64,000 nucleotides of DNA from Verrucomicrobiota bacterium (lineage in GTDB: Bacteria; Verrucomicrobiota; Verrucomicrobiia; Opitutales; Intestinicryptomonadaceae), in NCBI GenBank assembly GCA_003343565.1, contig QALA01000027.1, forward strand, positions 1 through 64,000, read 5' to 3'. This document shows, one piece after another, positions 1 through 8,644 of this stretch (position 1 is the stretch's first letter; the number at the start of each line of letters is the position of its first letter). The position numbers and the translations under genes are program-made. The notes beneath the pieces are model-generated. The model ran no database searches. It saw only the letters and a program-made list of their open reading frames with translations, and had not been told where the DNA came from.

Positions 1-439
1 CAATATCGCCTTTATGCTCGAACGCGCATATAGACATATTGTGCTAAAACGCGCGCGGGAATCGGGAGCAAAAAACGGAGAAATGATACTACCGACCCTT
101 CCAAGCGGTATGCGACAAGGGCGTTTCCTTTGCGAGGAATGCCCTTTTTTGTATGCACGCACATTCCCAAGCGGCACATTCCGCAAAGCGGCGCGCCATA
201 TGGAACGCCTTTTTGCATGTGCGCGCAATATCGCCTTTATGCTCGAACGCGCATATAGACATATTGTGCTAAAACGCGCGCGGGAATCGGGAGCAAAAAA
301 CGGAGAAATGATACTACCGACCCTTCCAAGCGGTATGCGACAAGGGCGTTTCCTTTGCGAGGGACGCCCTTTTTGTATGCACGTACATTCCCAAACGGCG
401 CATTCCGCAAGGCGGCGCGCCATATGGGACGCCTTTTTG
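1..439. repeat. 225-bp tandem repeat, two copies
   Basis: Two head-to-tail copies of a 225-bp unit. Copy 1 occupies 1-225 and its true left edge may lie before the window; copy 2 starts at 226 and matches until about 439, with one T missing from a T run and a few substitutions. Both contain the string GCGCGCCATATGG near the end of the unit. The frames that stay open through the unit are not supported by a start site or by protein-like composition, so I read it as non-coding. Similarity is sharp at the 439 edge. Confidence 0.85.
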
Positions 440-814
440 TCCTGCCTTCTCCCCTAAATTCGACGCATTTTCCCACGATATTGCGCGAAAACGTCTTTCG
501 ACTCAAAAGGCGGCGCACAAGAAATATTCCGGCATTACCTTTGCTAAACTCCCTTCGCCAACCGCGATGCCCCTCCCGCCCGCCTTCGGCGTTCGCCAAT
601 ACTGGCCGCGCCCCGTTAAAGGCGTCCGCATTTTCCGCGTCTTTCGGCATTGACGCGCGGCGTTATCAACGCCCGCATAAAAACGCGAGCGCCGCGCACA
701 CCGGCGCGGCGAGCCGCCCTGCGACCATGCGCAAACGTTTATGGGGAAATACGCCCCGCCCAACAAGACAGCGCAAGCGGACGCCGAAAGGTGTCCGCTT
801 GGCACGCTAAAAGG
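440..814. other. Gene-free spacer
   Basis: Non-coding spacer between the tandem repeat and the terminator of the beta-helix gene. Frames are open on both strands but overlap one another, lack ribosome binding sites and are rich in Arg, Pro and Ala, as expected for chance frames in GC-rich DNA. I see no RNA gene or conserved site here. Confidence 0.5.
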
Positions 815-841
815 AAAACGCCGGCCCGCATGCGCGGGCCG
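815..841 (-). terminator. Rho-independent terminator of the beta-helix gene
   Basis: Perfect 8-bp inverted repeat CGGCCCGC (822-829) and GCGGGCCG (834-841) with a 4-nt loop. Read on the minus strand, the hairpin is followed by TTTTCCTTTT. It sits 8 bases past the stop codon at 849 of the minus-strand gene. Confidence 0.8.
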
Positions 842-848
842 AACCGCC

Positions 849-2951
849 TCACTTGTATTCCGACGGCTTTACGAAGGGATAGTCCTTTATTATTTTTTCA
901 AAATAGGTCTTCATGACTCCCTCGACCCCCGCCGTTTCGACGGAGAACGGGACAAAGCCTATTTTTTTGTAGTCCTCGTTCTTCGGAGTATATCCGTCCA
1001 GCTGCGGGTCGGCGACGATTGAATTTTTGTCCTGCCCGAAATCCTGCTGCCACTTCGAGAACGGAATCTTTCCGACGACGACCTCTCCGGCGCGGTTGAA
1101 ATACATATTCCTGTCGAACTTCGCGGTGCGCCTTTCGTAGGGGACGTCGTTTCTCAAAAGCACGGTCGGGGATTTGTAGACGACAATGTTTCTTTCAAAC
1201 ACAAGCTCGTCCGGATACTCCTTCGTGCGCCTGCCGACGCCTATGGCGTGGTTTCTGGCGTCCACAAACACGTTGTTGCGCACGGTGTTGTTGCGGCCGT
1301 AGTGCTGGAAGTAGGAGTCCTCCTCGGTATCGTAGACGTAGTTGTTTTCTATGATATATCCCGCGCTGCCCTCGTCGTTGTATATGCCCCACGCGCCGTA
1401 CTTGACGCGGTGAATGTCGCTTATCACGTTGCCGGAAATGACGGAGCCTTCAGCGTTGCCCAGCGTGTATATGCCGCCCATGTCGTCCATCACGCCGTGC
1501 CCTATGTGGAATATCCTGTTGTCGCATATCTTGTTGTTTTGCGAAAACGTCTTGTGGAAGCCCCAGCACCAGCCCACGCTTATGCCGGTATAGTACCCGT
1601 CGAAAATCGTGTTGTGGCGCACGGTATTGTTGCCGCTGTTGAACACTATTATTCCGCAGCCGGCCTTGTTCCAGCGGCCGTAGTTGTATATCAGATTGTT
1701 CTCCAATGTCACCCTGCCGGTTATGTGGGGTATGGTGTTGTCGTTTACCGGCTCTACGCAGCTTTCGCCCTCCTTTTTCCCCCGCGGGCCGAAGGGCTTG
1801 CCGACTTTTATACCGCCCAAACCCGCATCGTAAATTTCGCAGTTGCGCACGACGCTGTTCCAAACGCCCTCGCCGAGCTCGAGCGCATACATGTCGCAGT
1901 TGCTAATCCGGCAATATTCCATCAGCAGCCCGTCGACATTCTTGAAGGATACAAACCCCGGAATAAACGCGCCCGCCTGCGTGGTGGCGCGCCACGAGTT
2001 GTCCGGGAAATCCGGAATATGGCGCCCGTACTGAAACGCGATATTGCGGAATTGCAACCCCTTTATGGGATCGACGGAGGAATTGCCCTTAGCCTCCAGA
2101 ATGCTCCCCACATACGGATACCATGCGTCTATATTCGCCGCGGTTTCGCCGGGGCGCGGAAAATAGTAAACGCATTTGTCGTCGGGGTTGTACATAAATT
2201 CTCCGGGGCGGTCGAGCGCGTATTCGGCGTTGAGAATGTGGAATTTTGCCTTGTCGCCAAAGCGGAATACGGTCGGATACTTTGCGGCGCGGCTCTTCGA
2301 CTTTTTCATCTGCAAGTGGCGCTCCTTCGAGGGCTGCATGGTATTTCTGAAGCGCACGACGGAGGTCTTGCCGTCGTCGTTGGGCGTTATGCTCTCAATC
2401 CTATAACGCGGCGAATACCATGCCAAGAAGAAGTCCATATAGGCGCGCTTCAGGTCCTCAGGCTTCATTTTCGCAAGCTTTGCGACATCTTCGTTGTTTA
2501 CCGTCATCGAGTTGTAAATCAGCATCTCGGCGTCCTCTCCCGGCAGGGCGACCTTATTCGGCCCGACGGCCTTGTAATATCCGTTCGGACCGGAATCTGT
2601 CGCCAGCTGCGCGCGCTTGCCGTTTACGAACAGCGAAAAAATCGGGAACGGGGAATCCGCCTTTGCCTTCAGCAAAGCCCCCTCCTTTTTCCACCCCTGA
2701 ATACGCTTGCCGCCGGAAATCAGAGCCGTCTTGTTCGCCGAGACCTTCAGCCCGCTGTGCCTGTTGTCAAGCTTTATGGGTTTGTCGGTAAAATAGATTG
2801 CGTCTTTTAGGCGCAAGCGCTTGTCCTGGGTCTGCGCGGCCTTGTCGAACAGATCCTGAAGATTCGAGTTTACCACGGGCATATTCTGTCCGTGCGAACA
2901 CGCCGCACCGATAAGCGCGGCGGACAAAATTGCTATAACTTTCTTTGACAT
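849..2951 (-). CDS. Secreted right-handed beta-helix repeat protein
   Basis: Predicted exported protein of 700 residues. The chosen start gives MSKKVIAILSAALIGAAC, a short basic N-terminus plus hydrophobic core typical of a Sec signal peptide; a good ribosome binding site (AGAGAGGA) lies just upstream, unlike the longer frame that begins 16 codons earlier. The Cys after GAA could be a lipoprotein site, but the lipobox is weak. From about residue 290 to 620 there are many Asn-rich turns of the type NNTVRHN, ENNLIYN and GRNNTVRNN, the signature of parallel beta-helix (pectate-lyase-like) repeats, so carbohydrate binding or cleavage on the outside of the cell is likely. No catalytic residues can be assigned. 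It is a single-gene unit with its own promoter (3010-3038) and terminator (815-841). Confidence 0.85.
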   Translation of the reverse strand: MSKKVIAILSAALIGAACSHGQNMPVVNSNLQDLFDKAAQTQDKRLRLKDAIYFTDKPIKLDNRHSGLKVSANKTALISGGKRIQGWKKEGALLKAKADSPFPIFSLFVNGKRAQLATDSGPNGYYKAVGPNKVALPGEDAEMLIYNSMTVNNEDVAKLAKMKPEDLKRAYMDFFLAWYSPRYRIESITPNDDGKTSVVRFRNTMQPSKERHLQMKKSKSRAAKYPTVFRFGDKAKFHILNAEYALDRPGEFMYNPDDKCVYYFPRPGETAANIDAWYPYVGSILEAKGNSSVDPIKGLQFRNIAFQYGRHIPDFPDNSWRATTQAGAFIPGFVSFKNVDGLLMEYCRISNCDMYALELGEGVWNSVVRNCEIYDAGLGGIKVGKPFGPRGKKEGESCVEPVNDNTIPHITGRVTLENNLIYNYGRWNKAGCGIIVFNSGNNTVRHNTIFDGYYTGISVGWCWGFHKTFSQNNKICDNRIFHIGHGVMDDMGGIYTLGNAEGSVISGNVISDIHRVKYGAWGIYNDEGSAGYIIENNYVYDTEEDSYFQHYGRNNTVRNNVFVDARNHAIGVGRRTKEYPDELVFERNIVVYKSPTVLLRNDVPYERRTAKFDRNMYFNRAGEVVVGKIPFSKWQQDFGQDKNSIVADPQLDGYTPKNEDYKKIGFVPFSVETAGVEGVMKTYFEKIIKDYPFVKPSEYK

Positions 2952-3009
2952 GAATTTCCTCTCTCTTATTTCCTTCTGCCATGCGGCAAGCCGCGGCATA
3001 CTTCTTTAA

Positions 3010-3038
3010 AGTATCCCAAATCGCCCCGACGCTGTCAA
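3010..3038 (-). promoter_or_regulatory. Sigma70-type promoter of the beta-helix gene
   Basis: On the minus strand TTGACA (3033-3038) is followed after 17 bases by GATACT (3010-3015). This gives a leader of about 50 nt before the ATG at 2951. Confidence 0.6.
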
Positions 3039-3627
3039 TTATTATAATCGGAATCAAATGCGAACGGCAAAATCCGATTTCGGCGCCGGCGCGCGAAATA
3101 GGAATTTGGAAAGCGAAATACAACCGAAAAACTTTGGGTTATGTGAGGAAATTGCGGCGGATTTAATCGCGGCGGATTTGAATCCCGACCTTAGCCTTTG
3201 GAATATTTTTTGTTCGCGCCCCGACACTCCAAATAAAATAAGATTCGGCACGGCTTTTTGTCGGGCGACAAACTTCGCCGCCAGACCGCGCGACGCGCGG
3301 GAAAAAGCGCGGAAAATATTTTCGAATTTGCCCACACCCAGGCAGGCGGACGAAAATATAGGCGGAAAACAAAAAAAGCATAAAATCCGCCCAACTCTAA
3401 AGCGTTTCCTCCGCAATGCTCCGGCAGAAAGCCTCTGAAAAGCGCGGGTATTTCCAATCGCCGCTTCAGCTTTATAAAATCAAATTTCACGATTGCGCCC
3501 CGCGCGGCGAGCGCAAAAACTGCGACGCAAAAGTTGCGCCAAAGAAACTGCGGCAAAAAAACGCGCGACGCCCGATTCCGGACGCGCGCTACGCGGACAA
3601 ACCCCGCCGGGACAAAGCCCCATTAGC
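3039..3627. other. Gene-free spacer with a repeat relic
   Basis: No convincing gene. Bases 3173-3240 resemble the left part of the 183-bp inverted-repeat element found intact at 6153-6335: a GGATTTGA block, then TTGGAATATTTTTTG, then CCAAATAAAATAAGATTCGG, in the same order. The matching right end is not recognisable, so this looks like a decayed copy. Confidence 0.4.
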
Positions 3628-4701
3628 TTAGAACTCGACGGTCTTGCCGGTGTGGGCGGACTCGTCCGCAGCCAAAACTATGCGCAGGCTCTCTATGGCG
3701 GAGTTCAAATGGTCGGTGAGATCGACGTCGTTTCTTATGGCGTCGAGCAGAAATTCCTGTTCGCGCCGGCAGAGTTCGTCGTGCGTCGGCTCGTCCTCGG
3801 TATTGATGAATTCGTCCTTTTTTACAAATTCGTTGTTTTCGTCCTGTTGCGCATAGTGGACCTTGAGAAGGTCCGTCTTGGTGTGCGAGTCCACGTTGTC
3901 GGACTTGCCCTCCTTGTGCTCCGGCTTTGGCTCTATGCTGACACAACCGTTCGGCCCCCATACGTCCTTTACGAAGAACGCGTTTGTGGAAGCCATCGGG
4001 CCCCAGCCGGCCTCGTACCACCCCACGGAACCGTCGTCGAAGCGCACTTGCAGCTGGCCGTAGTTGAACTGCCTCTCATCGATTTGGCCGCTCAAACGCG
4101 CGCCTATCGCGCTGACGCTCACGGGCTTCGCGCCGGTCATCTGGCACATGATGTCGACGTAGTGCACGCCGCAATCGACTATCGGCGCGGAGGACTTCAT
4201 CAAATTCTTGTGGACGTTCCACATGAAACCGTGCGACTGCTGGTTCAAATTCATGCGCATTACCAGCGGCTTTCCGAGCGTCTTGGAAAGCTCCACAAAT
4301 TTTTTCCAGCTTGGGTGGTAGTGCAGTATGTAGCCGACCACGACCTTTCTGTTGAGCCGCTTCGCCGTTTCCGCAACGCGCTCGGCCGCCTCGACCGACG
4401 TTGCCAACGGCTTTTCCACAAACACGTGGCAGCCCGCCTCCATGGCCTTTATCGCCAGCGGTTCGTGCGTTTCCGGATAGGTGCATATCGCGACGACGTC
4501 GGGCTTTGCCGCCTTGAGCGCCTCGTCCACGTCCTCAAAAAGGGGATAGCCGCCGCCGAGCAGATTGTTGAGTTTCTCGCGCGACTGCCGGAACTTGTCC
4601 ACTATTGCGCATATCTGGCAACCTTCAATGCTGTGGAACGCCTTTGCATGGGAAGTCCCCATATTTCCGCAGCCTACAACCATGACTTTCAGTTTTTGCA
4701 T
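3628..4701 (-). CDS. Gfo/Idh/MocA family NAD(P)-dependent oxidoreductase
   Basis: Cytoplasmic oxidoreductase of 357 residues, acting on a sugar or sugar derivative that cannot be named from sequence. The start at 4701 gives MQKLKVMVVGCGNMG, with the Rossmann GxGxxG motif at residues 9-14, and is preceded by AAGGAG. The EKP motif of the family (VFVEKPLAT, about residue 95) carries the conserved Lys, and a GVHYVD segment near residue 178 corresponds to the usual catalytic His region. An in-frame extension upstream has no ribosome binding site and overlaps the likely promoter. Monocistronic: the neighbours are more than 350 bases away. Confidence 0.88.
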   Translation of the reverse strand: MQKLKVMVVGCGNMGTSHAKAFHSIEGCQICAIVDKFRQSREKLNNLLGGGYPLFEDVDEALKAAKPDVVAICTYPETHEPLAIKAMEAGCHVFVEKPLATSVEAAERVAETAKRLNRKVVVGYILHYHPSWKKFVELSKTLGKPLVMRMNLNQQSHGFMWNVHKNLMKSSAPIVDCGVHYVDIMCQMTGAKPVSVSAIGARLSGQIDERQFNYGQLQVRFDDGSVGWYEAGWGPMASTNAFFVKDVWGPNGCVSIEPKPEHKEGKSDNVDSHTKTDLLKVHYAQQDENNEFVKKDEFINTEDEPTHDELCRREQEFLLDAIRNDVDLTDHLNSAIESLRIVLAADESAHTGKTVEF

Positions 4702-4783
4702 ATCTGCTCCTTTTACGTTGAAAATGCGCGCGCGATAATCCCTTCGCGTTTTAGCGCGCGGCAACCGCGCTGTTGTTGAATCC

Positions 4784-4812
4784 AAGATACTCTATCACAC
4801 GCGCGATTGCAA
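4784..4812 (-). promoter_or_regulatory. Possible promoter of the Gfo/Idh gene
   Basis: Minus strand TTGCAA (4807-4812), 17-base spacer, TATCTT (4784-4789), about 80 bases before the start at 4701. The matches to consensus are moderate. Confidence 0.4.
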
Positions 4813-5072
4813 TTCAAATACCCTACTTAAAAAAAACCGATACTTTTTTACGGCTGCGGCAAACTTTGGCGCATATCGCCCGACAGTCTCCGCTCCCGGC
4901 GCGCAGGCTAAATGAAAACGCGCGCCGCGCGCCCGCGGGAAAATGCCGACGCCGCCTTTCGACCGAAAAGCCAGGCCGCACGCGTCCGCCTCGAAAACCG
5001 GCTTCACTTCTCCCCACACAGACGAAGGGCAACATTCATGCAACATTCATAAAACTTCGCCGGACCAAACCG

Positions 5073-5645
5073 TCAAGAGCCCCTTTTTATTATATCGTAA
5101 AAGGACTCTATATCCTCCAAAATGCGCTTTCTGACATAGCTTTTGCCGGGAGTTTGCGTTATGTACGAAGTCCGGCCGAGAATCGCCAGCAGCGTGGCCC
5201 CGACAAAACTTTCCGGAACATTTTTTATCTCCCCGCTTTTTATCGCGCGCCTTATGACCTTTCTTGCCATCGAAAACTGCTCAAGCGCGAAGCTTTTGAA
5301 ATCCGGATTTTGTATGAGCAAATGCGAACAGAGAGTATTGTACTTGAGTATGTCTATCTCTTTGCCGTTTATTTTCGTCAGCGTGAAAATCACCTTTCTG
5401 ACGTGGGATATGAAATCGCGCAGGGAGATTTTTTCAAAGTCGATGTTCGTCATGAAGCGGTCGAAGAAATACGTGCGGCAGGCCTCGAAGAGGAGGTCGG
5501 ACTTGCTCTTGAAATATATGTACAGCAGCCCGCGCGAAATGCCCAGCCTATGCTGAATTTCGCTCACGGACACGTTGTCGTATCCGTTTTCCAACAAAAG
5601 CAGGAAAGTTTCTTCCAATATTTTTTCCCTCGTATTTTTTTTCAC
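5073..5645 (-). CDS. TetR family transcriptional regulator
   Basis: 190-residue DNA-binding regulator. Residues 1-60 form the TetR_N domain: REKILEETFLLLLENGYDNV, then the helix-turn-helix VSEIQHRLGISRGLLYIYF. The remaining 130 residues are the ligand-binding and dimerisation part and are too variable to name a ligand. The first codon is GTG at 5645 with no ribosome binding site; a -10 element ends 7 bases before it, so the message may be leaderless. It points away from the FadL-type porin gene at 6899, whose promoter region holds TetR-like palindromes (6653-6697). A role as local repressor of fatty-acid or hydrocarbon uptake is an inference from this layout. Confidence 0.88.
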   Translation of the reverse strand: MKKNTREKILEETFLLLLENGYDNVSVSEIQHRLGISRGLLYIYFKSKSDLLFEACRTYFFDRFMTNIDFEKISLRDFISHVRKVIFTLTKINGKEIDILKYNTLCSHLLIQNPDFKSFALEQFSMARKVIRRAIKSGEIKNVPESFVGATLLAILGRTSYITQTPGKSYVRKRILEDIESFYDIIKRGS

Positions 5646-5652
5646 CGCGGCG

Positions 5653-5682
5653 GTTATAATTTATTTTCTCCGCCGAACTCAA
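5653..5682 (-). promoter_or_regulatory. Promoter of the TetR gene, leaderless arrangement
   Basis: Minus strand TTGAGT (5677-5682), 18-base spacer, TATAAC (5653-5658). Only seven bases separate the -10 box from the GTG start at 5645, which places the predicted first transcribed base at or next to the start codon. Confidence 0.5.
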
Positions 5683-6152
5683 CCATTTTTGCTCCGACAT
5701 TGCCGAATATGCGGCAAAATCGCCGCGCGCCTTCAAGCCCGAAGAGTGGGCGGCCCATTGAAAAACGCATAATGCCGCAAAAAAAACGGCGCGCATTGCA
5801 GCCGTTCCAAATGCCTCAAACGAAAAGGCCGCCCATGCGAAACTCGCAACGCGCAAATCCGCATTGTTTGCCGCCGCAGCGCGCGCGAAAATTTTTCACG
5901 CCTCAAACCCTCCGCCTAAAATTGACGCGAAAACGCAAAAAAAACCGACGCGCACGCACAAGCCCCGCACATTGTAAAAACCGCATAAACTGTCAAAGCC
6001 AATTACCGCGGCGATCCCCAAAAACGGCAAACCGCACAACGCCTCCTCCATTTCGCAATGCGCCGCCGGAATCGCCATCGTGATGTTTGAAAGATGAGAC
6101 TAGAAACGGGAATGGCAGGAATTTAAAGGCTTTGGGGCGAAGTTATCGACCG
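5683..6152. other. Gene-free spacer
   Basis: Non-coding stretch between the TetR promoter and the inverted-repeat element. I see no ribosome binding sites, hairpins with T runs or RNA genes; the open frames are low-complexity chance frames. Confidence 0.45.
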
Positions 6153-6335
6153 GATTTGAGTTTGGAAAATTTTTTGCGCCGACGCCCCCAAATGAAGTAA
6201 GATTTGGAAAGGTGTTCGCCCTGTTCCAAGGTTAACATAAGCTGAATCCCCCTTGCAACCTCCCTGAACCGGCCTTGCAACACCCTTCCCAAGAATCTTT
6301 TTTCCAAATCTTGCTTCATTTTTTCAAAATCAAAC
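6153..6335 (+). repeat. 183-bp interspersed element with inverted ends, copy A
   Basis: Intergenic element shared with 31714-31897, where it lies in the opposite orientation. An inverted pair bounds a 132-bp core: AATGAAGTAAGATTTGGAAA (6191-6210) against TTTCCAAATCTTGCTTCATT (6301-6320), 19 of 20 bases complementary. Between them a TTCCAAGGTTAACATAA block is conserved with copy B. Outside the core both copies share GATTTGAGTTTG on one side and CAAAATCA on the other at the same distances. It encodes no protein. It could be a MITE-like transposon remnant or a structured RNA or DNA element; no target duplication is obvious. Confidence 0.75.
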
Positions 6336-6652
6336 TTCGCGATACAGTCGAATCCGCCCGCAGCAAACGCGGCGCAAAAAAAGTGAAAACAGCGTCAAAA
6401 TAACTTTGCCCAAAATTTCTTCGCAACGCCCCCTTCCGCTCCCTCCCCCCCACGAAACCGGCGCGCCGAGAAGGTACGCCTAAAATGCACATCAAAAGGG
6501 CGAGCAGCCGCAGATATCCCCCCGCCGCTAAATGGCCCGATTGCGGGACTAAACCCGATTGCGAGACTAACCCCTCCGCGGCGCACGCGAGCCCATGTCC
6601 CCCCCCGAAAGCCGCGCGCGGCGGGCGGCTAAAAAAACGCGGACGATTACTA

Positions 6653-6707
6653 AATGAACGTTCATTCATTTTTTGCATTGACATGAACAAACGTTCAGTT
6701 TTGTAAT
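6653..6707 (+). promoter_or_regulatory. Promoter with TetR-type operators upstream of the FadL-type gene
   Basis: A perfect 14-bp palindrome AATGAACGTTCATT (6653-6666) is followed by a strong -35 box TTGACA (6678-6683), an 18-base spacer and a -10 box TGTAAT (6702-6707). The spacer holds a second inverted pair of the same half-sites, TGAAC and GTTCA (6684-6697). Palindromes of this form, one overlapping the core promoter, are typical TetR-family operators. The transcript would have a leader of about 185 nt before the ATG at 6899. Confidence 0.6.
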
Positions 6708-6898
6708 CTTTTCCGCCGGATTTGGGAGGGCTTCGCATTTTCCGCATTTGGGAACTTTCGGTTTCAGCGGGAAGCCGCGAAAAATTTTTCCGCATATCCG
6801 CACGGACTCAAACTGCCTAAATGCCTTTTTGCGGTGCGGCGCATTGCGCCGTGCGCGTTATTGAGCCTTATAAGGCGCATTAATTTATTTAACAAAAG

Positions 6899-8098
6899 AT
6901 GAACGCATACAACTTACTGAAAAAAATATCCGTTTTTGCGCTCTGCGCCTCATGCGGGACATGCGCATTTGCGGCAGGCTTCCAAGTGCAGGAACAGGGG
7001 GCCTCAAACATGGGAACCGCAAATGCGGGCGCCGTCACAAACGCCAATGCGGACGCGACGGCGGCCTTCTGGAATTCGTCGGCGGCGGCCTTTATAGACA
7101 TGGAGGAGGGAAAGACCCTCGTGAACGCGGCTATAACCTTTGTCATGCCGACGCTGGGGTTGTCCAACTCAAACGGGGAATTCGACTGCGCCGTAAATTC
7201 CTACGTGCCGAATTTCTACATGGTGCACAAGTTTACCGACAAATTTTCCGCCACAATATCCGTGACGGCCCCGTACGGATTGGAGTCCGAATACGACAGC
7301 AACTGGTACGGCAGACCGCAGGGCCTGCGCAGCTATCTGATGACTTGCGACATCAATCCGGGCTTTTCGTACAAGGTGACCGACTGGCTCTCAATCGGCG
7401 GCGGAATAAGCGCGCAGTACGCGGACTGCAATCTCACGCAGTACTTGGGCGGGCAGATAGACCTGCGCGGACACAGCTGGGGCGTCGGCGGCAACGTCGG
7501 CTTCACCGTCAATTATATGGAGGGAGGCCGCTTCGGCTTCCAATGGCGGAGCGCCGTGACGCAGGATTTGAACGGGACATTCCGCTTCAACGGCAATCCG
7601 ATGTCGTCCATATCCGCGAGCGTCGACATGCCGCACACGTTTAACTTCGGCATATACCAGAGGCTTCCGGGAGATTTTAACCAATTCGCCGTAATGCTCG
7701 ATTACGTCTACACGACGTGGTCGTCGTTCGAAAGCCTTGAGGTTGCCCCCTTCCCCGCCGTCCAGGAAGATTGGAAGGACACGTCGAAAATAGCGTTCGG
7801 CATACACTATTATCCCGATTGGATAGAGGATTTGACTCTTCGTTTGGGCGTGGCTTACGACGAGTCTCCGGTGAAAAACGCCGAGATGCGCACCGTCCGC
7901 ATACCGTGCAGCGACCGCTTGTGGTTTTCCTGCGGCGTGGGCTACAAATGGGGCTGCCTCTCGTTCGACGTGGCGTACAGCTACATAATGTGCATAGGCG
8001 GCAGCGACATCAACCGCACGGAATACGGCCTCACGGTCGACGGGCATTATTACGGGCACATACACGTCGTCTCGCTTCAGGCCGGCATAGAATTTTAA
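6899..8098 (+). CDS. FadL/TodX (OMPP1) family outer-membrane transporter
   Basis: Outer-membrane beta-barrel of 399 residues that takes up long-chain fatty acids or other hydrophobic compounds. A signal peptide covers residues 1-26, ending CAFAA, and the mature protein begins GFQVQEQGASNMGTANAG, the conserved N-terminal hatch motif of FadL proteins, followed by the family segment ATAAFWNSSA (FadL: ALFFNPAG). The rest alternates polar and aromatic residues, as in barrel strands, and ends in Phe (AGIEF), the usual outer-membrane C-terminal residue. Length agrees with the family (about 400-450). It is a single-gene unit with a terminator at 8121, and regulation by the TetR protein at 5073 is likely. 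Confidence 0.9.
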   Translation: MNAYNLLKKISVFALCASCGTCAFAAGFQVQEQGASNMGTANAGAVTNANADATAAFWNSSAAAFIDMEEGKTLVNAAITFVMPTLGLSNSNGEFDCAVNSYVPNFYMVHKFTDKFSATISVTAPYGLESEYDSNWYGRPQGLRSYLMTCDINPGFSYKVTDWLSIGGGISAQYADCNLTQYLGGQIDLRGHSWGVGGNVGFTVNYMEGGRFGFQWRSAVTQDLNGTFRFNGNPMSSISASVDMPHTFNFGIYQRLPGDFNQFAVMLDYVYTTWSSFESLEVAPFPAVQEDWKDTSKIAFGIHYYPDWIEDLTLRLGVAYDESPVKNAEMRTVRIPCSDRLWFSCGVGYKWGCLSFDVAYSYIMCIGGSDINRTEYGLTVDGHYYGHIHVVSLQAGIEF

Positions 8099-8120
8099 TT
8101 TGATTTTCGCAAAAATCCGA

Positions 8121-8151
8121 AAGCGCGCCGCAATTTTTGGCGCGCTTTTTT
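8121..8151 (+). terminator. Rho-independent terminator after the FadL-type gene
   Basis: Stem AAGCGCGCC (8121-8129) and GGCGCGCTT (8139-8147) with a 9-nt loop, continuing into a T run to 8151; it lies 22 bases after the stop codon. Confidence 0.85.
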
Positions 8152-8644
8152 CGTCCCCGATAGGCGAGACTTGCAGTTGTTTCGCTTCGGTTGCGAACGC
8201 CTTTTGCCCGAAAGTAAAATCGCGCCCAGCCGCGCGGAAACGCAAATAGATTCCCGCGGGCACCCTACGAACGGCCAACCTTGAAAAAGCGGAACGCACG
8301 CTCCCCGACTCAAGCGCAAAGCGGCACTAGGCCTTTAATGCGGCACTGCGCATATTGTCTCCCGCGCGAGGACATGCGAACAAATTTCAAACGTCCCCCG
8401 ACAGGTAGACGAACTAACGCATACGCGGCAGTATCGCACTGCTCAATAAAATAAGCCCCGCATACAAAACTTGTTCGAAGAAAAACGCCGCGCGAAATTT
8501 CAACCGGATAGAAACGACCGATGCGGATTCGGAAGTTAAGTCGAATTTTCGCTTCCGCAAAGCCGCGCAAAATAAGGGGCGAAGGAAGGCTTCCGCGCAA
8601 AACCGCGCATTAAAAACGGCGCGCGGTAAGCCCCGCAAAAAATC
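8152..8644. other. Gene-free spacer
   Basis: Convergent spacer between the porin and the small RHH-like gene. I see no gene, repeat or convincing terminator for the minus-strand gene in it. Confidence 0.4.

Noticed and set aside
14..810. Overlapping long frames on both strands across the left-edge repeat
   Set aside because: They mirror each other across strands, change with the repeat indel, lack ribosome binding sites and have chance-like composition.
1248..2810. 520-codon plus-strand frame opposite the beta-helix gene
   Set aside because: Shadow frame; the minus strand has a signal peptide, ribosome binding site, promoter and terminator.
3054..3556. Several 100-120 codon frames in the spacer before the Gfo/Idh gene
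   Set aside because: Mutually overlapping on both strands; they cover a decayed repeat and have no start signals.
6316..6795. 159-codon minus-strand frame upstream of the FadL-type gene
   Set aside because: It covers the palindromic promoter region and one arm of the repeat element, and has low-complexity Arg/Gly/Phe-rich sequence.
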